This document shows positions 28,847-40,200 of a DNA stretch of 64,000 bases, one piece after another. Position numbers and translations under genes: made by a program. The stretch spans positions 6,459,125-6,523,124 of the forward strand of contig NC_085099.1 in NCBI RefSeq assembly GCF_963422355.1. The letters run 5' to 3'. The stretch is from Corticium candelabrum (Eukaryota > Porifera > Homoscleromorpha > Homosclerophorida > Plakinidae). Each line of letters opens with the position of its first letter. The first letter of the stretch is position 1. The notes beneath the pieces were generated by a model that saw only the letters and a program-made list of their open reading frames with translations, was not told the origin of the DNA and ran no database searches.

Positions 28847-29110
28847 GAATTTTAAAAACTTTTTCTCTGAAAAAAGAAATAGATGTAGGGATTGCATAAA
28901 AAGTAATAGAAACAAGATTAAGATAATATGAACCAAAGCCAGACATCATTAGTGAATCCTTCCAACCACATTCCCTACATTTTACTCTGAGTTGGAAGGA
29001 TTCACTAATGATGTCTGGCTTTGGTTCGTATTATCTTAATCTTGTTTCTATTACTTTTTATGCAATCCCTAATCTATTTCTTTTTTCAGAGAAAAAGGTT
29101 TTAAAATTCC
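28847..29110. repeat. near-perfect hairpin, 119-bp arms and 26-bp loop
   Basis: The arm 28847-28965 (from GAATTTTAAAAACTTTTTCT to GAATCCTTCCAA) is repeated inverted at 28992-29110 with only a few mismatches (ATATGAACC versus the complement of GGTTCGTAT; TAGATGTAGGG versus TAGATTAGGG). The loop is CCACATTCCCTACATTTTACTCTGAG-like at 28966-28991. No ORF or transposon domain is associated. Confidence 0.92.
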
Positions 29111-29800
29111 AGTTTCACAGACTAGTTGTCTCATCTGTTTCTCTTCTGCGAGAGACACTGTTTCGCTGTTTCAACATAGTAACGTAATAAGTCACATATC
29201 ACAGCAGTGTTTCCCGGATGCGCCATTCCTTGTATCTTGTCGTCGTTGTTTGTGTTCGGACTGTGGCTTCGCCTATGAAGACGGTTTTCTTTATGTCGAC
29301 GTTCTTTAGGTCCTGGTCTCCCAAGATGCCACGATAAGATGGTAGATGGTCATGTTTCTACTTGGTGACATCATGACTCATGCTCAAGTCCAGTTGACAA
29401 TGATTCCTACTGACTGTACTCTACCAGATTTTGAAGGAAGGCAGCATTCCCCAAATCTAGTGCCAGGGTTTCAGCAGATGCCCCTGTTGCTGGCAGTAAC
29501 ATTAATTCTATTTTGAAAGGTTTGAAAGCTGCCTCCCTGCTTTCACCACCTTTGGCAGATGAGACTGCCATTTTCAATTTAGTGATGGACGATATTAGTC
29601 TATTGCTAGTTCAAACAATTTCTCACATACCAAGGTCAATCTTAACCCCGCCCTAATGCCGCGAGAGGGAGAGGGTCTGGTGAGGTTCCTTTGATCTTGC
29701 CATGTTGCCACATCACCGAATTCTGGTGAACTAAAGACCCTATAATGTTATAAGAGACAAGATAATATTACTGCTTCTGACATGCGCTGGGTGTCTATAG

Positions 29801-29887
29801 GATGTAATCATCGATGCTCTTTCCGACTCTAGCCAAGCCATGAAAGAACGTTTCATGATTGACCTTATTGTTGACAGCTATCATGAG
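29801..29887 (+). other. exon-like cassette in the foldback left arm
   Basis: An 87-nt open stretch (29 codons, starting DVIIDALSDSSQ) is bordered by TGTCTATAG on its left and GTGAGTTCTTG on its right, that is, consensus acceptor and donor. The equivalent in the right arm is 84 nt. No protein family is recognised. Confidence 0.5.
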
Positions 29888-30317
29888 GTGAGTTCTTGTC
29901 GCAAACTGCTCGTCGAAATGATGTGTGCAGCCTTTGCAGTCATTGATTTTCACGTAGCAATGCCGTTGGTGATGAGTACATACGTGTTGGGCCAGAAAAG
30001 TACGCTAGTCCAGTGAGAAGCTAGATGCTAGGCTGTATGGCGACGTACTGTAATGCTCTGCATGTTCTTACAGCGAGGTGATCATCTGATGGTTCCATTG
30101 CACATGCAGTGATGCTCAGCTTGTGTTTGACATGTTTCCTGTCAACTCCTAAGAATATAGGAGATGATCGCCTCACCATACAGCCTAGCTATAGCGTCTA
30201 GTTTCTCACTGGACTAGCCTACTTACTAACCGAAAACGTGCATGGTAAGTGAAAATCAACGACTGCAAAGGGCACGCACACACACCATTTTGACGACAGT
30301 TTGCGACAAGAACTCAC

Positions 30318-30401
30318 CTCACGATAGCTGTTCAATGGTAAGACCATGAAACATTCTTCCGTGGTTTGTCTAGAGTCGAAGATAGCATTGATGATTACAT
30401 C
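30318..30401 (-). other. exon-like cassette in the foldback right arm
   Basis: On the minus strand an 84-nt open stretch (28 codons, starting DVIINAIFDSRQ and ending LNSYRE) lies between TGTTTACAG and GTGAGTTCTTG. It matches the left-arm cassette in splice sites, length class and frame although a 3-nt indel and many substitutions separate them. Confidence 0.5.
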
Positions 30402-31944
30402 CTGTAAACACCCAGTGCAAGTGCTAGGCATGAGAAGCTGTAATATTATCTTGCCTCTTTATAACCTTTAGAGGGTCTTTAGTTCACTGGGATTCAGTGA
30501 TGCGGCAACACGGCAAGATCAAAGGAACGTCACCAGACCTTTTCTCTCATGTGGCATGAGGGTGGGGTTAAGGTCTGGCTCGCGAGACTAGGTCAGTACG
30601 GCCATTGTTTGCATCAGTCCTAGCTTCTGAAATACACAACGCTAACACTTGTGGGTTGTGCGGATGTAAGACTTTCAATGCTAGCAAAGTGTGTGCTTTG
30701 ATGTCCACCACAAAACAGACAGAAGAAACGCATTGTCATGTCTTCTCTCATTTCTTCACGTTTACACAAATGGCAACATGGAGAATTAGTCACTTTATGG
30801 GAAGAAGCCAGAGTAGAATCAAAAGAGACCGTTGGATTCTTTAGAAGTGCATCTCTTCAGAAGAACAACAACTTGAGAGCTTTGAAACTTGCTAGAGATG
30901 GTCGTTATGATGATGCCACTCGTGCTTTGCTTTCCAAAGGATGTGTTTCTAATGAAGATAAGGACGCTCTGAACGATTTGCTTCGACATCACCCACAATC
31001 CAGTTTACCAATGAGCTCAGAAACAGTACCTTCTGCCCTCACTGTTCACTCGTCTGCTATCATTGCTGCCCTTCGTGATTTACCTAGAGGTTCACGTGCT
31101 GGATTTTCTAAGTTGAGGGTACAACATTCGCTTGATGCAACCGTAGGAGTCACTGCTCTATCGTCACACGCTTGCTTGGAGAATCTTACCAAACTAACTC
31201 ACTTGCTATTGTCTGGAAAGCTTGACAAATGTATTTCACCGTGGCTTGTGAGTGCACCACTAACTACTCTTCAGAAGAAGTCTGGAGGTTTTCGACCAAT
31301 ATACAGCAGTTGGTGAAGTGTTACGAGACCTTAGAAGTCGAGTTTGTTCTTTTGCAGCTAAATTTCGACTCTCTAATGTCCTTTTACCGTATGGTCAAGT
31401 TGGGGTGGCACCAAAGAAGGCCTAGAAGCTGCCAAACTGTTAGAAATTTTATTGAAGACCATGGTCAAGATGAAGACTTATGCTGTCTGATGACAGACAT
31501 GAAAACGAGTGTCTTCGGTCACCTTTTCTTCGATGTCTAAGGCAGGATTCCCTGATTTGGTGGCTTGGGCAGAGTGGTGCTATTGTTCATCTGGTGAGCT
31601 TTGCTTTAGGACCTTTCGTATTACCTCAACTACTGGAGTTCAACAGGGAGATTCTTTATGCCTTTTGTTTTCCTTGGCAATTTTAGAACTTATGAATAAG
31701 CTAGGTCACATTGATGGTGTACTAGTGGAACTATGGTATCTGGACGATGGAACATTTATTGGAACACGAGATGCAGTTTCAACATTTTTAGAATTGCTCA
31801 TATCAAGATGCTCAAATTTTGGTTTGCACATCAACTTTGACAAATGTAGACCAAAAGTCCCCACATTTAGCACCTGAGGTTCGTCGCCTAGATGTGTCAT
31901 CAAATGGAGCTGAACTACTTTGTTCACCACTGCTTGGATTATTC

Positions 31945-33204
31945 CAGGGCTCGAAATAAGGAAAAAAGTTGGCCAGGCATAAAGTCCGACCAAACTAGCT
32001 TTGACCAGACTTCCTTCAAAGTGGATCGGACATTCACAAAATGTGCAATATCGTAATATAACATATAGTATAATATATAACATATATAACATAATTATAT
32101 TATATATTATAATTATATATGCATAATATATTCATAATGTATCCATACACATAAAGAGCTGTTGTCACTGCTCTGTGGACTTCAAGCATCATGCACAAGT
32201 ACACTACATGTATCTCTTTGAGCCCTAGCAACCAGTTTAGTAGATGCCATTTGGGGCATAAAGCCCACTGCCTCACCTAGCCGTTGTCGTCTTATACAAG
32301 AATTGGGCAAAACGGCGCGAGAGGGTCTGGTAAGAGGCTTGCCTTACTGAGATAGCAAGGTTGTTTCAGGTACTGTAACTTGAATTAATTTTTAACACCT
32401 TGGCACTCTTTCACTGTTTGCATACATGATTGTACTATTATATAATGCAATGAACACAAACACTTAGAAACTGATCAGCATAATACTCTGTGTTTTCATT
32501 AAAATTTTGTGTTGGCTGTCTTCTCCAAATGTGAAAGCGCTTGCTGATCAAAAAGGCAATTCCCATCACCTTTCACCATTACTGGTAGGTCACCAGACGG
32601 TGTTTCCAGCAGAATTAATGCTGTAAAGTTGTCCACTCTGAAGGAACGTAAATCAATCGTCGGGAACTCAAACGCAGCCGTCAGAAAACAAAAGACACAT
32701 TAAGAAGCTAACTAAATGATTTGTGATAGCCCATGGCACCTATCATCAGCTTGTGAAACTATGCAAGGGAGTGAGCCTGCTATAATTGCATAGAAAGAGA
32801 TGAGCAGTGGCCTTGTTACAGGACTACACTCAACGGATGGCTGGCCAAAGGACTGGGATGGCTGCCTTACCTAGACACATTCAAGAACTGCAACAACGGC
32901 GAGAAAAATGAATTCAACCCAACCACATGTTAATTAATAAAACACCTAAAATGGTAACACAAGCTGTTTATTATTGTAAAACACCTAAAACTTAAACGTG
33001 TTACCTTCACCTGTGACCACCTGTGATGCAGCAGACATTAGATACTGACTGCCTTGTACATGTACACCATAAAAGTTACATGCTCGACAGTTTGCTCTAG
33101 CTTGTTCTAAGCTCACATTGGTTAACAAAATCAAGATTCCTTGGCTACCGTTCAGATTGATTAACCGGACATTGTTCGATGTCCGGCCGTTATTTCGAGC
33201 TCTG
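31945..33204. mobile_element. 1.26-kb hAT-like non-autonomous element inserted in LINE-A
   Basis: The left tip CAGGGCTCGAAATAA pairs with the right tip TTATTTCGAGCTCTG. Subterminal GTCCG/CGGAC motifs occur on both sides (TAAAGTCCGACC on the left; CCGGACATTG…ATGTCCGGCC on the right). TATTC lies directly outside each tip (31940-31944 and 33205-33209). CAGGGCTCGAAAT ends are typical of hAT-derived MITEs. The interior is AT-rich (32040-32160), with no transposase. Confidence 0.78.
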
Positions 33205-34022
33205 TATTCCGATGTTTTCGTCAAATCCCGTGTTGATGTTGTCCTTGATGCTCAAGCTCTTTTGGCCAATCTGGATAACCGACAAGTATCAGTTCATTTA
33301 CTACGAAGTTGTTTGAGTGCATGCAAGATTAATCATATTCTACACATTGTGCCTCCTGGTGTTGCAGACTCCCAGCTTGCTAGATTTGATCATGGTCTAC
33401 ATCATACCTTGGGGTTATCACTCAATCTTTGATTTCAGATACATGTTGGCTGCAAGTCACATTACCGATTTGACTTGGTGGATTAGGTGTTTGTTAAACT
33501 TTGACTTCATCGTATGCTGCTTTCTTGGGAAATTGTCATTCAAACCACCAAATAACAGTTCGTCTATTGGATCAAGGCACAGCCTCTCTACCACCTTCAA
33601 CACTCCAAATTTCTGGTGAAGAGGTTGCCAGCAGTAGTTTTAACAATCATCTTGGCTATGAAAACACTCAGCTTATCCACATTCTTCAAGCAATTTACAG
33701 AAATCACTTCAGGCTCATATACATAACAAGTCATTGTCATTCTTGACAGACATTTACAGCATTAGAGATCAGGCCAGACTCAACATGATCTCATCAACCC
33801 ATGCTCAATCCTGGATTAAAGCCATTTCATAACAATAAGCTTGATCTAGCAATGCAGAGACATGACTTTATTACCTTTGTAAGAATCTGGCTAGGCATTC
33901 CTATATTCAGATCTCACCCGAATGCTCAGAGATGTGTTGTGGTCACTTACTGGGTAAATTTGGTGACTACTCCTTGAGTTGTGGCAGTGGTCCTACACGT
34001 ACGAAACGGCATGATAGTCTTA

Positions 34023-34532
34023 TACCGGCTTTACATTAGACGATTTGACTCGAGCCAAATTGGCTTGAGCCTAGCCCATGCTAATTTGGCCCCATGTAAA
34101 ACAATGTTCGCTCAAGCTAAGTGCATTTAGCCCATGCTAAATTAGTCCAAGCTAAACCATAGGGCCAGGCTCGAGCTAAACCTAACCAAATGTTACATAT
34201 TCTTGTGTTACTGGGCAACAATACTTATAGTATATTTTCCTCTGCGTATTCCCGTATTATTGTCAAAATGGCAAGCCGGAACACGTAGTGAAGACTGGAC
34301 CGACGTGAAGGCAAGAGTTTTAATCGACATCTGGTCAGAAGAAAATGTTTAAGCTGACCTAACTGGGACCGCAAACATTAGCAGAAACAGTAACGTCTTC
34401 TTCATGCGCTTGCGCAAAGTATGCCACATGCACCACCACATTCAGTTAGCTCAGATTATCTAAACACGCCACAAATCATGCCAAATTAGCACGGACCAGG
34501 CTCAAGTCAAATCGTCTAGTGTAAAGCCGGTA
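34023..34532. mobile_element. 510-bp PIF/Harbinger-like MITE (copy 1) inserted in LINE-A
   Basis: Ends TACCGGCTTTACATTAGACG and, reversed, CGTCTAGTGTAAAGCCGGTA are near-perfect inverted repeats; TTA flanks both sides (34020-34022 and 34533-34535). Keeping one TTA restores the LINE frame HDSL-KDILR. The left interior has several GCTCGAGCTAAA/TAGCCCATGCTAA repeats. A second copy at 52178-56876 is split by copia. Confidence 0.88.
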
Positions 34533-35104
34533 TTAAAGACATCTTACGGCATGCCCTCCTGACAGACAACAGCGATGTTCAAAGGAACAAACAACTGGCG
34601 GACAAGACTCTTTCCATAGGCCAGGCGATATTTACCATCCAGACTTCATAAATGGGAAACCAGCCTTATTTGATGTAACTGTAAGAAAATTCTTTACAAC
34701 CCCGTTATGTTGCAACATCTGCAACAATTGCTGGAACTGCAGCACTAGTTGGTAAAGTGGAAAAGGACGAACGCCATGAAGAAGTCGTTTCTTCTGGAGG
34801 TCTAATTCTTCCCCTTAGTAGTGGAAACATTAGGCTACTGGACTCTGAAGACACTCAAGACTGTAACATCCAAGACCACCTCATGCAACACAACAACACT
34901 TTTGCAAACTTTCAATAACCTAATGCAATAGCTGTCTGTCAAACTTTGGATAGATAACGCTAGATTAGTACATGGCTGTTTGTAATTACATTCTTGCAAT
35001 GATTCTTTTTGGGATTTACCTACGTAGTAATTAGGGTTGGGGCGGAAATGTTTTTGGTAGTTGGGGTATATGTAGTTGATATAAATATAAATATTATATA
35101 TATA

Positions 35105-37020
35105 TCATGCTCTAATGCAATTCTCCTTAAAATTGCATTATATTCACAAGATTTCGGAGAGCTTGATTTAAAGTTGTCCCAGTAACGTTGGTGATTTCAA
35201 AGTAATAGTTTTCAGAGTCATAAGACTGGCCGGATTCCAGTATTCCAGTACCCAAACTTTCTATAGAGATGGGAAATAAATCAGCTCCACATTGAGTCAC
35301 ATTAAACCCATATCTTCGTCTTTTTCCATTTTCTAGCATTTTCGGCTGCCCCGGTTTCAATAGCAGCAGCACAGACAAAACGTGGTTGCAATGAATTGCG
35401 GACAGTGATGTCAAAAAAAGCTGGGTACCCATTAAGGAAGTCTGGATGATAAACGTCACCAGGGCAAGATTGATGATTAGCAGAACAGTTCTGTTCTCTT
35501 CTACAACATTTGTTGTCAGAAAGTAGTGCATGCCACAGTGTATCACATAAAGCATTGTGACATTTCAACAAGGTTCTGTCATACATGTAACCTCACAGAT
35601 GATCATCAAAGCGATCAATGACTTGACCGCACACAGATGTTAAAGTGCTGTTGGAATTTGCTGCAGGAAATATAGAATTGCCCAACCATAACCAGATGGC
35701 AACTATAAATTCATGCTGAAGCATAGCCAGGCTGAGATTTCTGTTAGATGTTGTCCTTAATTAAAACCAGGTTCCAGAATAAGCCTATTAAGGAGAAGCT
35801 ATAGTATTGATCTTTGCTCAGTCTCTAATGCTACACTCTTGTTCAAGCCTCCAGTTGAATTCTGTCAAAGTGTTACTACAATGATTTTGTGAAGCAACAG
35901 AAAGATCAGGAAAAGTGGCTGGAAGAACACTCGATAACTGCTGACAAAGCTGATCTTTCATAACAACTTCTCCCTGAATTTTAACCATATCCAATGTAGA
36001 AATAAAAGAAGTATCATCTACAAATCCTGATGACAAAGATTTAGATAGATAGCCCAATAGCTGTTTAACAAGATGACAGTTTGCATTACAGCTACTAACA
36101 AAAGCAGCAGCATATGAAGATAGAGCAGAACACAGGCCATGACCTTCTAAACGTATTGGCAAAGAAGCTTGCATCCATGCCAAGTCTGAGATGGAAGAGT
36201 GTGTTATATAGCATAAAGATCTCTGCTTCCCTAGGTTAAACAAGAAAATTGGTCACTGACCATGTGACTGGGAACTGTGCAAATAAGATGGTTGAGTTTG
36301 CAAATACTCTGGCAGCATCTTAATAACTAAATTTCCACTTGTGGATTGTTAAGATCTAAAAGCATTCCTACGCCAAGAACTCTGTCCACTTTCTTGATAA
36401 AAAATTCCGCAAAGTATTGGTCAGAGCCAAGTAATGGTGTGCCCAAGTGCTCTTACCTGCATTACAAGAAGACCCACTTCTAATCATCTCAGTAGGAAAG
36501 TCATGAAACAACTGGTCTCCTGAGGGCCAAAAGATTGTTTCTCTAGGACTCTTGGAGATAATAAGATTCAGAAAATTGGAAACAGAGTCTCTCTTACTAA
36601 TGAATGTGCATCATCAAGATACCAGATAGACAACTGAATGTCACTGATGTTTCCGATGTCATCTAAAGCTCGAGGACAACAAGGGAAAGAGAAGAGGACC
36701 TAAAACGTCTCCTTGTTGGACACCAGCCATAGAAGAAATGTGGTTTTGGCCAAACCTTAGCCCTCCTGCAGATTGATAAGGCCATTCATAGCCCACGCAA
36801 ATAGATCTGGAAATTCTACTTGCAACCGCTGCAAGAAAGATTCTCTGTGACATTAGTTGAAGGCATTTTTCATCTAAATTTTTAAACAACACACTTCTTC
36901 GTTTAAGCTATTCTTTTCAATATATGTCCGAACAGAATGTATAGACCACCTTTCACTCCAACTCCCACTTGTCCATAGGGTAAAGTATATAAGGTCATTT
37001 TTGAAGCAAATAGATGAGGT
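35105..37020 (-). pseudogene. LINE-A non-LTR retrotransposon, minus copy (5'-truncated)
   Basis: On the minus strand from about 37020: LPYGQVGVGVKGG, then NLDEKCLQLMSQRIF, AGVQQGDVLGPLLF (RT motif 4), SIWYLDDAHS with the catalytic YLDD near 36615, then WMQASLPIRLEGHGLCSA, and finally the C-terminal domain CPGDVYHPDFLNGYPAFFDI and FPISIESLGTG. Stops and at least one frame shift (near 35330) occur. It is the same family as the + copy at 29150-35010 and lies tail to tail with it across a 95-bp TA-rich spacer. It lies just downstream of the 3' end of the large minus-strand gene. Confidence 0.82.
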
Positions 37021-37230
37021 CCTGGGCAATAATACTATATAGTTCTCAAACTATATCAAATCAGTAGAAGCTGCCTGAATCAATATGTTTTAAGTTTCCA
37101 ACACAATTTACCAAGTAGCAGTAGAACAAAATATGAGACACAATTAGAGTAGCCATTACACTGTGGCTACTCTGCATGCATGTCTAATCACAAACCTTTG
37201 CATAATCACAGTATTCTTCTTTTGCACTCC

Positions 37231-40200
37231 TTAGTCCAGCAACACTTGACAAAGAAAAACTACATCGAATGTTACGATGTGATCCTACGTGAGCATTCAA
37301 CATCATCGAAAGCACTACCTCATAAACGACTTGCTTTATACAGTACCTGTTGAGTGAAGGCCCTGTGCATGCCGAGTTCTAGTACCACGTCGTCCAACTG
37401 GTCGAGGTTGTATGTCTGAAATCTTTCCATAAAGCTGCAAATGTTCATTCTCAACAGATTCAGTGTTGGCCAATGTAGAGTTTTCAGCCTGTATGTGCAC
37501 ATGCAGATTAAAACTGTCTGTGCCAATCAGTAAGTTAGTGTTGCTGTGTTGATCTGTTTGTCTGGTTGGGAAAGATTCCCATCAATCAGCCAGTCACTCT
37601 GTCTACACATCCATAAAGCCATTTGCAGTATTCATTGATAAACTATGACATTATCCTAGTAATATTTGTAACCTGCAAGATTAGATGTTTGCGATACATA
37701 CAAAAATGTATTTTATCTTTATACTCTGTTTGTGCAAGAGTTGTAGTACAAGTTAAACCACAGCACAACCATTCGTTTGCCTGGCTCACTACTGTACAGT
37801 GTCCCAACTATAAAAACCTCTGATCTTTTCAGTGACGCAACTAACATTCACAAGTTGGCAAAGAAAGTACTTGCCTTCAATGCTGTCTACTAAACTTAAC
37901 TTCCAGCTGAAGATATAGGTAATTAAATAACTAGTATATATATGCAGTTTTCCAGAAAGCAGAATATCAAGTCTTGACTAAATTTTCTATTTTCGCTGCC
38001 TTGAAAGCTTGCAATGGAAGGTCATTGCGTAGCCACGTCACTGTCACTACCTTTCTCGGGGTCTATTCTGACGGGGCTACACAAAGCGACAGTCAGAGTG
38101 TCTCACAATAGGCTTGTCGGTAGAAAGGACTGGCAATCGTGAGAATTTACCAGAAATCGTGAGATCATGAGACATGCCCGTAAATCGTGAGTCTCAAGAT
38201 GAAATTGTGAGAGTTGAAAGGTCTGTTAAGCAACTGTTGTTGCTCAAATATTATAAAAGCTACTGAATGTTAGCTACTACTGTAGTAAGATTGCACCAAT
38301 AAAGTAATCTTGCATTGACCAAGAATTTCTTCTGGTTCATTAAACTTTGCTAGTTGAAGAGCAAGTTGGCCTCATAAACTGGCAGTCCAATCTATTAATT
38401 AAGCTAAGTAAACTGCATAAATGACTGGAATAGTCAAGCATCGAAATCCACAAAGTTGAATAAATCTACTACTCTTGATATGATTAGAAATAGTTTCTGA
38501 TGAATGTCTAGAATTTGGTACAGTAAAAAAATTCTTTTAAAACTTCGACATCCCAAAATTGGCATTCTGTTCAAATGATTCACCTGGATTAATTAAAGCT
38601 ATTAGATTCAACTAAGCTCACAAACAATTAAAAGCAATTATTTTTCAGTTGTTACCACTACGTACTGCTATACCTTGACAATCTGTTACACAATTATAGC
38701 ATTAACTCTTACAATTTGACAATTTTCCAGTTTAGAAAATAATAGATTAAGTGAGAATGCTTTGTGGATGACCAGTTTAGAGCAAAAGTTCAAATAGACA
38801 TGTATCACTTACAAAAATACTTCCTGGCAGTGTTATGTCTACGTCATGACTCCATTTAGCATCACTTGGCTGTTCCAAGCAAGGCTTCCCTTCACTTATT
38901 TCAGTGTCTAATGACCATTTCCTATGATTAACGAAACCTGTGCAGACAACCAGTTAAAAGCACTTGAAACACACTGATTGTGATATAGTATACTAATTAG
39001 ATTAATCAGCCACGTATATGTTGTGAGACAATTCATCTTTAGTAAGTCTGTGTTTAGTCCGCGTAGTCTGTGTTCAGTGTTCTGTGAGTAATAGATCTTC
39101 TGTGTCTGAATCAGTGCGTACGTGTCATATAAGGGTATAGACACTACAATTGGCAACAAGGATATGACAACGGGTAGACACGGGAAGATTAGCGATTTTC
39201 GACCAGGAATCGACAGTGTTGAAGACTATAAAGAGAGGTTTCAACTCTACTGTGTAGCAAATGACATTTTGACGGACGAAGACAAGGGCAAGGCCGTTTT
39301 TCTTACATGTGTCGGAGTTACAACTTACAATTTGTTGAAGAACCTAGTCCGTCCGCAAAAGCCGCAAGACCTGAGTCTGGACGAATTGCTCAAAGCACTA
39401 CAGAAGCACTATCAACCACGCATAGTCGTGATCGCAGAGCGATATCGTTTTTACAAGCGACAACAAAGGGAAGGAGAGTCGATTGCAGTGTACCAGTCAG
39501 AATTGCACAGGTTAGCAAAGGATTGTCAGTTTGGTGATTCCTTGAGTATAGCTCTCAGCGATTAGCTCGTCTCCGGTTTGTTTTCAGAGGCATTGCAACA
39601 AAAGATACTAGCGGAGGCTGACCTAACCCTTGCAAGGGCTGTAGAGATGGCTCAAGCCTTCGAGACAGCGACTCAGGAGACGCGTTTGTTACGTAGTGGT
39701 TCTGCTGTTCAGCCGCCAAGGCGGCCAATATGCAGCAATCAGAGACCACACATGCCGTGAGAAAGAAAGCGACATATGGTTCTTTCAGAGGAAGTGGCCT
39801 TCACAAGACCTCAAAGAATGTCATCATTGCAGAAGTACTGGTCATCATCCAGCAAACTGCAGGTTCAAAACTCAATCCTGCCATCATTGCAAAGGAGTAG
39901 GTCACATTGCCAGAATGTGCCACAAGAAAAGGAGAGACGAGAGTACAAAGGCAGCAGCCGCGCCGCCAGCCACGCCTTCTAAGCAGAAGGGAAAACCTCG
40001 CAGTACTCATCAGATCGATCAAGAGGAAGTGGGTGTATTGTTTTGCTCACAAGCAAAGGCGAGTGAATGTAACAATGAACATAGCGGGAAGTGACGTCGA
40101 TATGGAGGTGGATATGGGAGCGGCGGTAACAGTGATTCCAACAGGAGTCTACCAGAGTGCATTAAGTCATGTGCAGTTATCACCACCGAGTTCTGTGCGT

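Larger units (their letters stand above)
29639..30589. mobile_element. 951-bp foldback element inserted in LINE-A
   Basis: It is bounded by direct repeats AGGTCA at 29633-29638 and 30590-30595; with one copy kept, the LINE frame reads HIP-R-SVRPLF without break. The two halves (29639 to about 30015 and about 30190 to 30589) are inverted copies of about 80-85% identity over nearly 400 bp. The right end has the extra tip GGTCTGGCTCGCGAGACT, a TIR sequence that the left end has lost. The centre is about 180 bp. Confidence 0.82.
29150..35010 (+). pseudogene. LINE-A non-LTR retrotransposon, + copy, broken by three nested insertions
   Basis: Segments 29440-29638, 30590-31944, 33205-34022 and 34533-35010 read as one protein when the insertions are taken out. 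Order: NLVMDDISLLLVQTISHIPR, then RALKLARDGRYDDATRALLS (conserved pre-RT block), LTTLQKKSGGFRPI (RT entry), VLLPYGQVGVG-type block, GVQQGDSLCLLFSLAIL (RT motif 4), VELWYLDDGTFIGT (catalytic YLDD near 31735), then LLANLDNRQVSVHLLRSCLS, and the C-terminal KDILRHALLTDN, SLQPRYVA, GGLILPL, ending FWDLPT. Several stops and frame shifts occur. RT with Y-L-D-D-G and a C-terminal R-P-G-D/F-D-V domain is typical of a family in marine invertebrates. The N-terminal start is uncertain; 29150-29440 contains Cys-rich CRRCLCSDCG that may belong to it. Confidence 0.82.

Noticed and set aside
28338..28899. Open frame running from the CA tract into the 28.85-kb hairpin
   Set aside because: Open by chance; half of it is microsatellite and the rest has no recognised domain.
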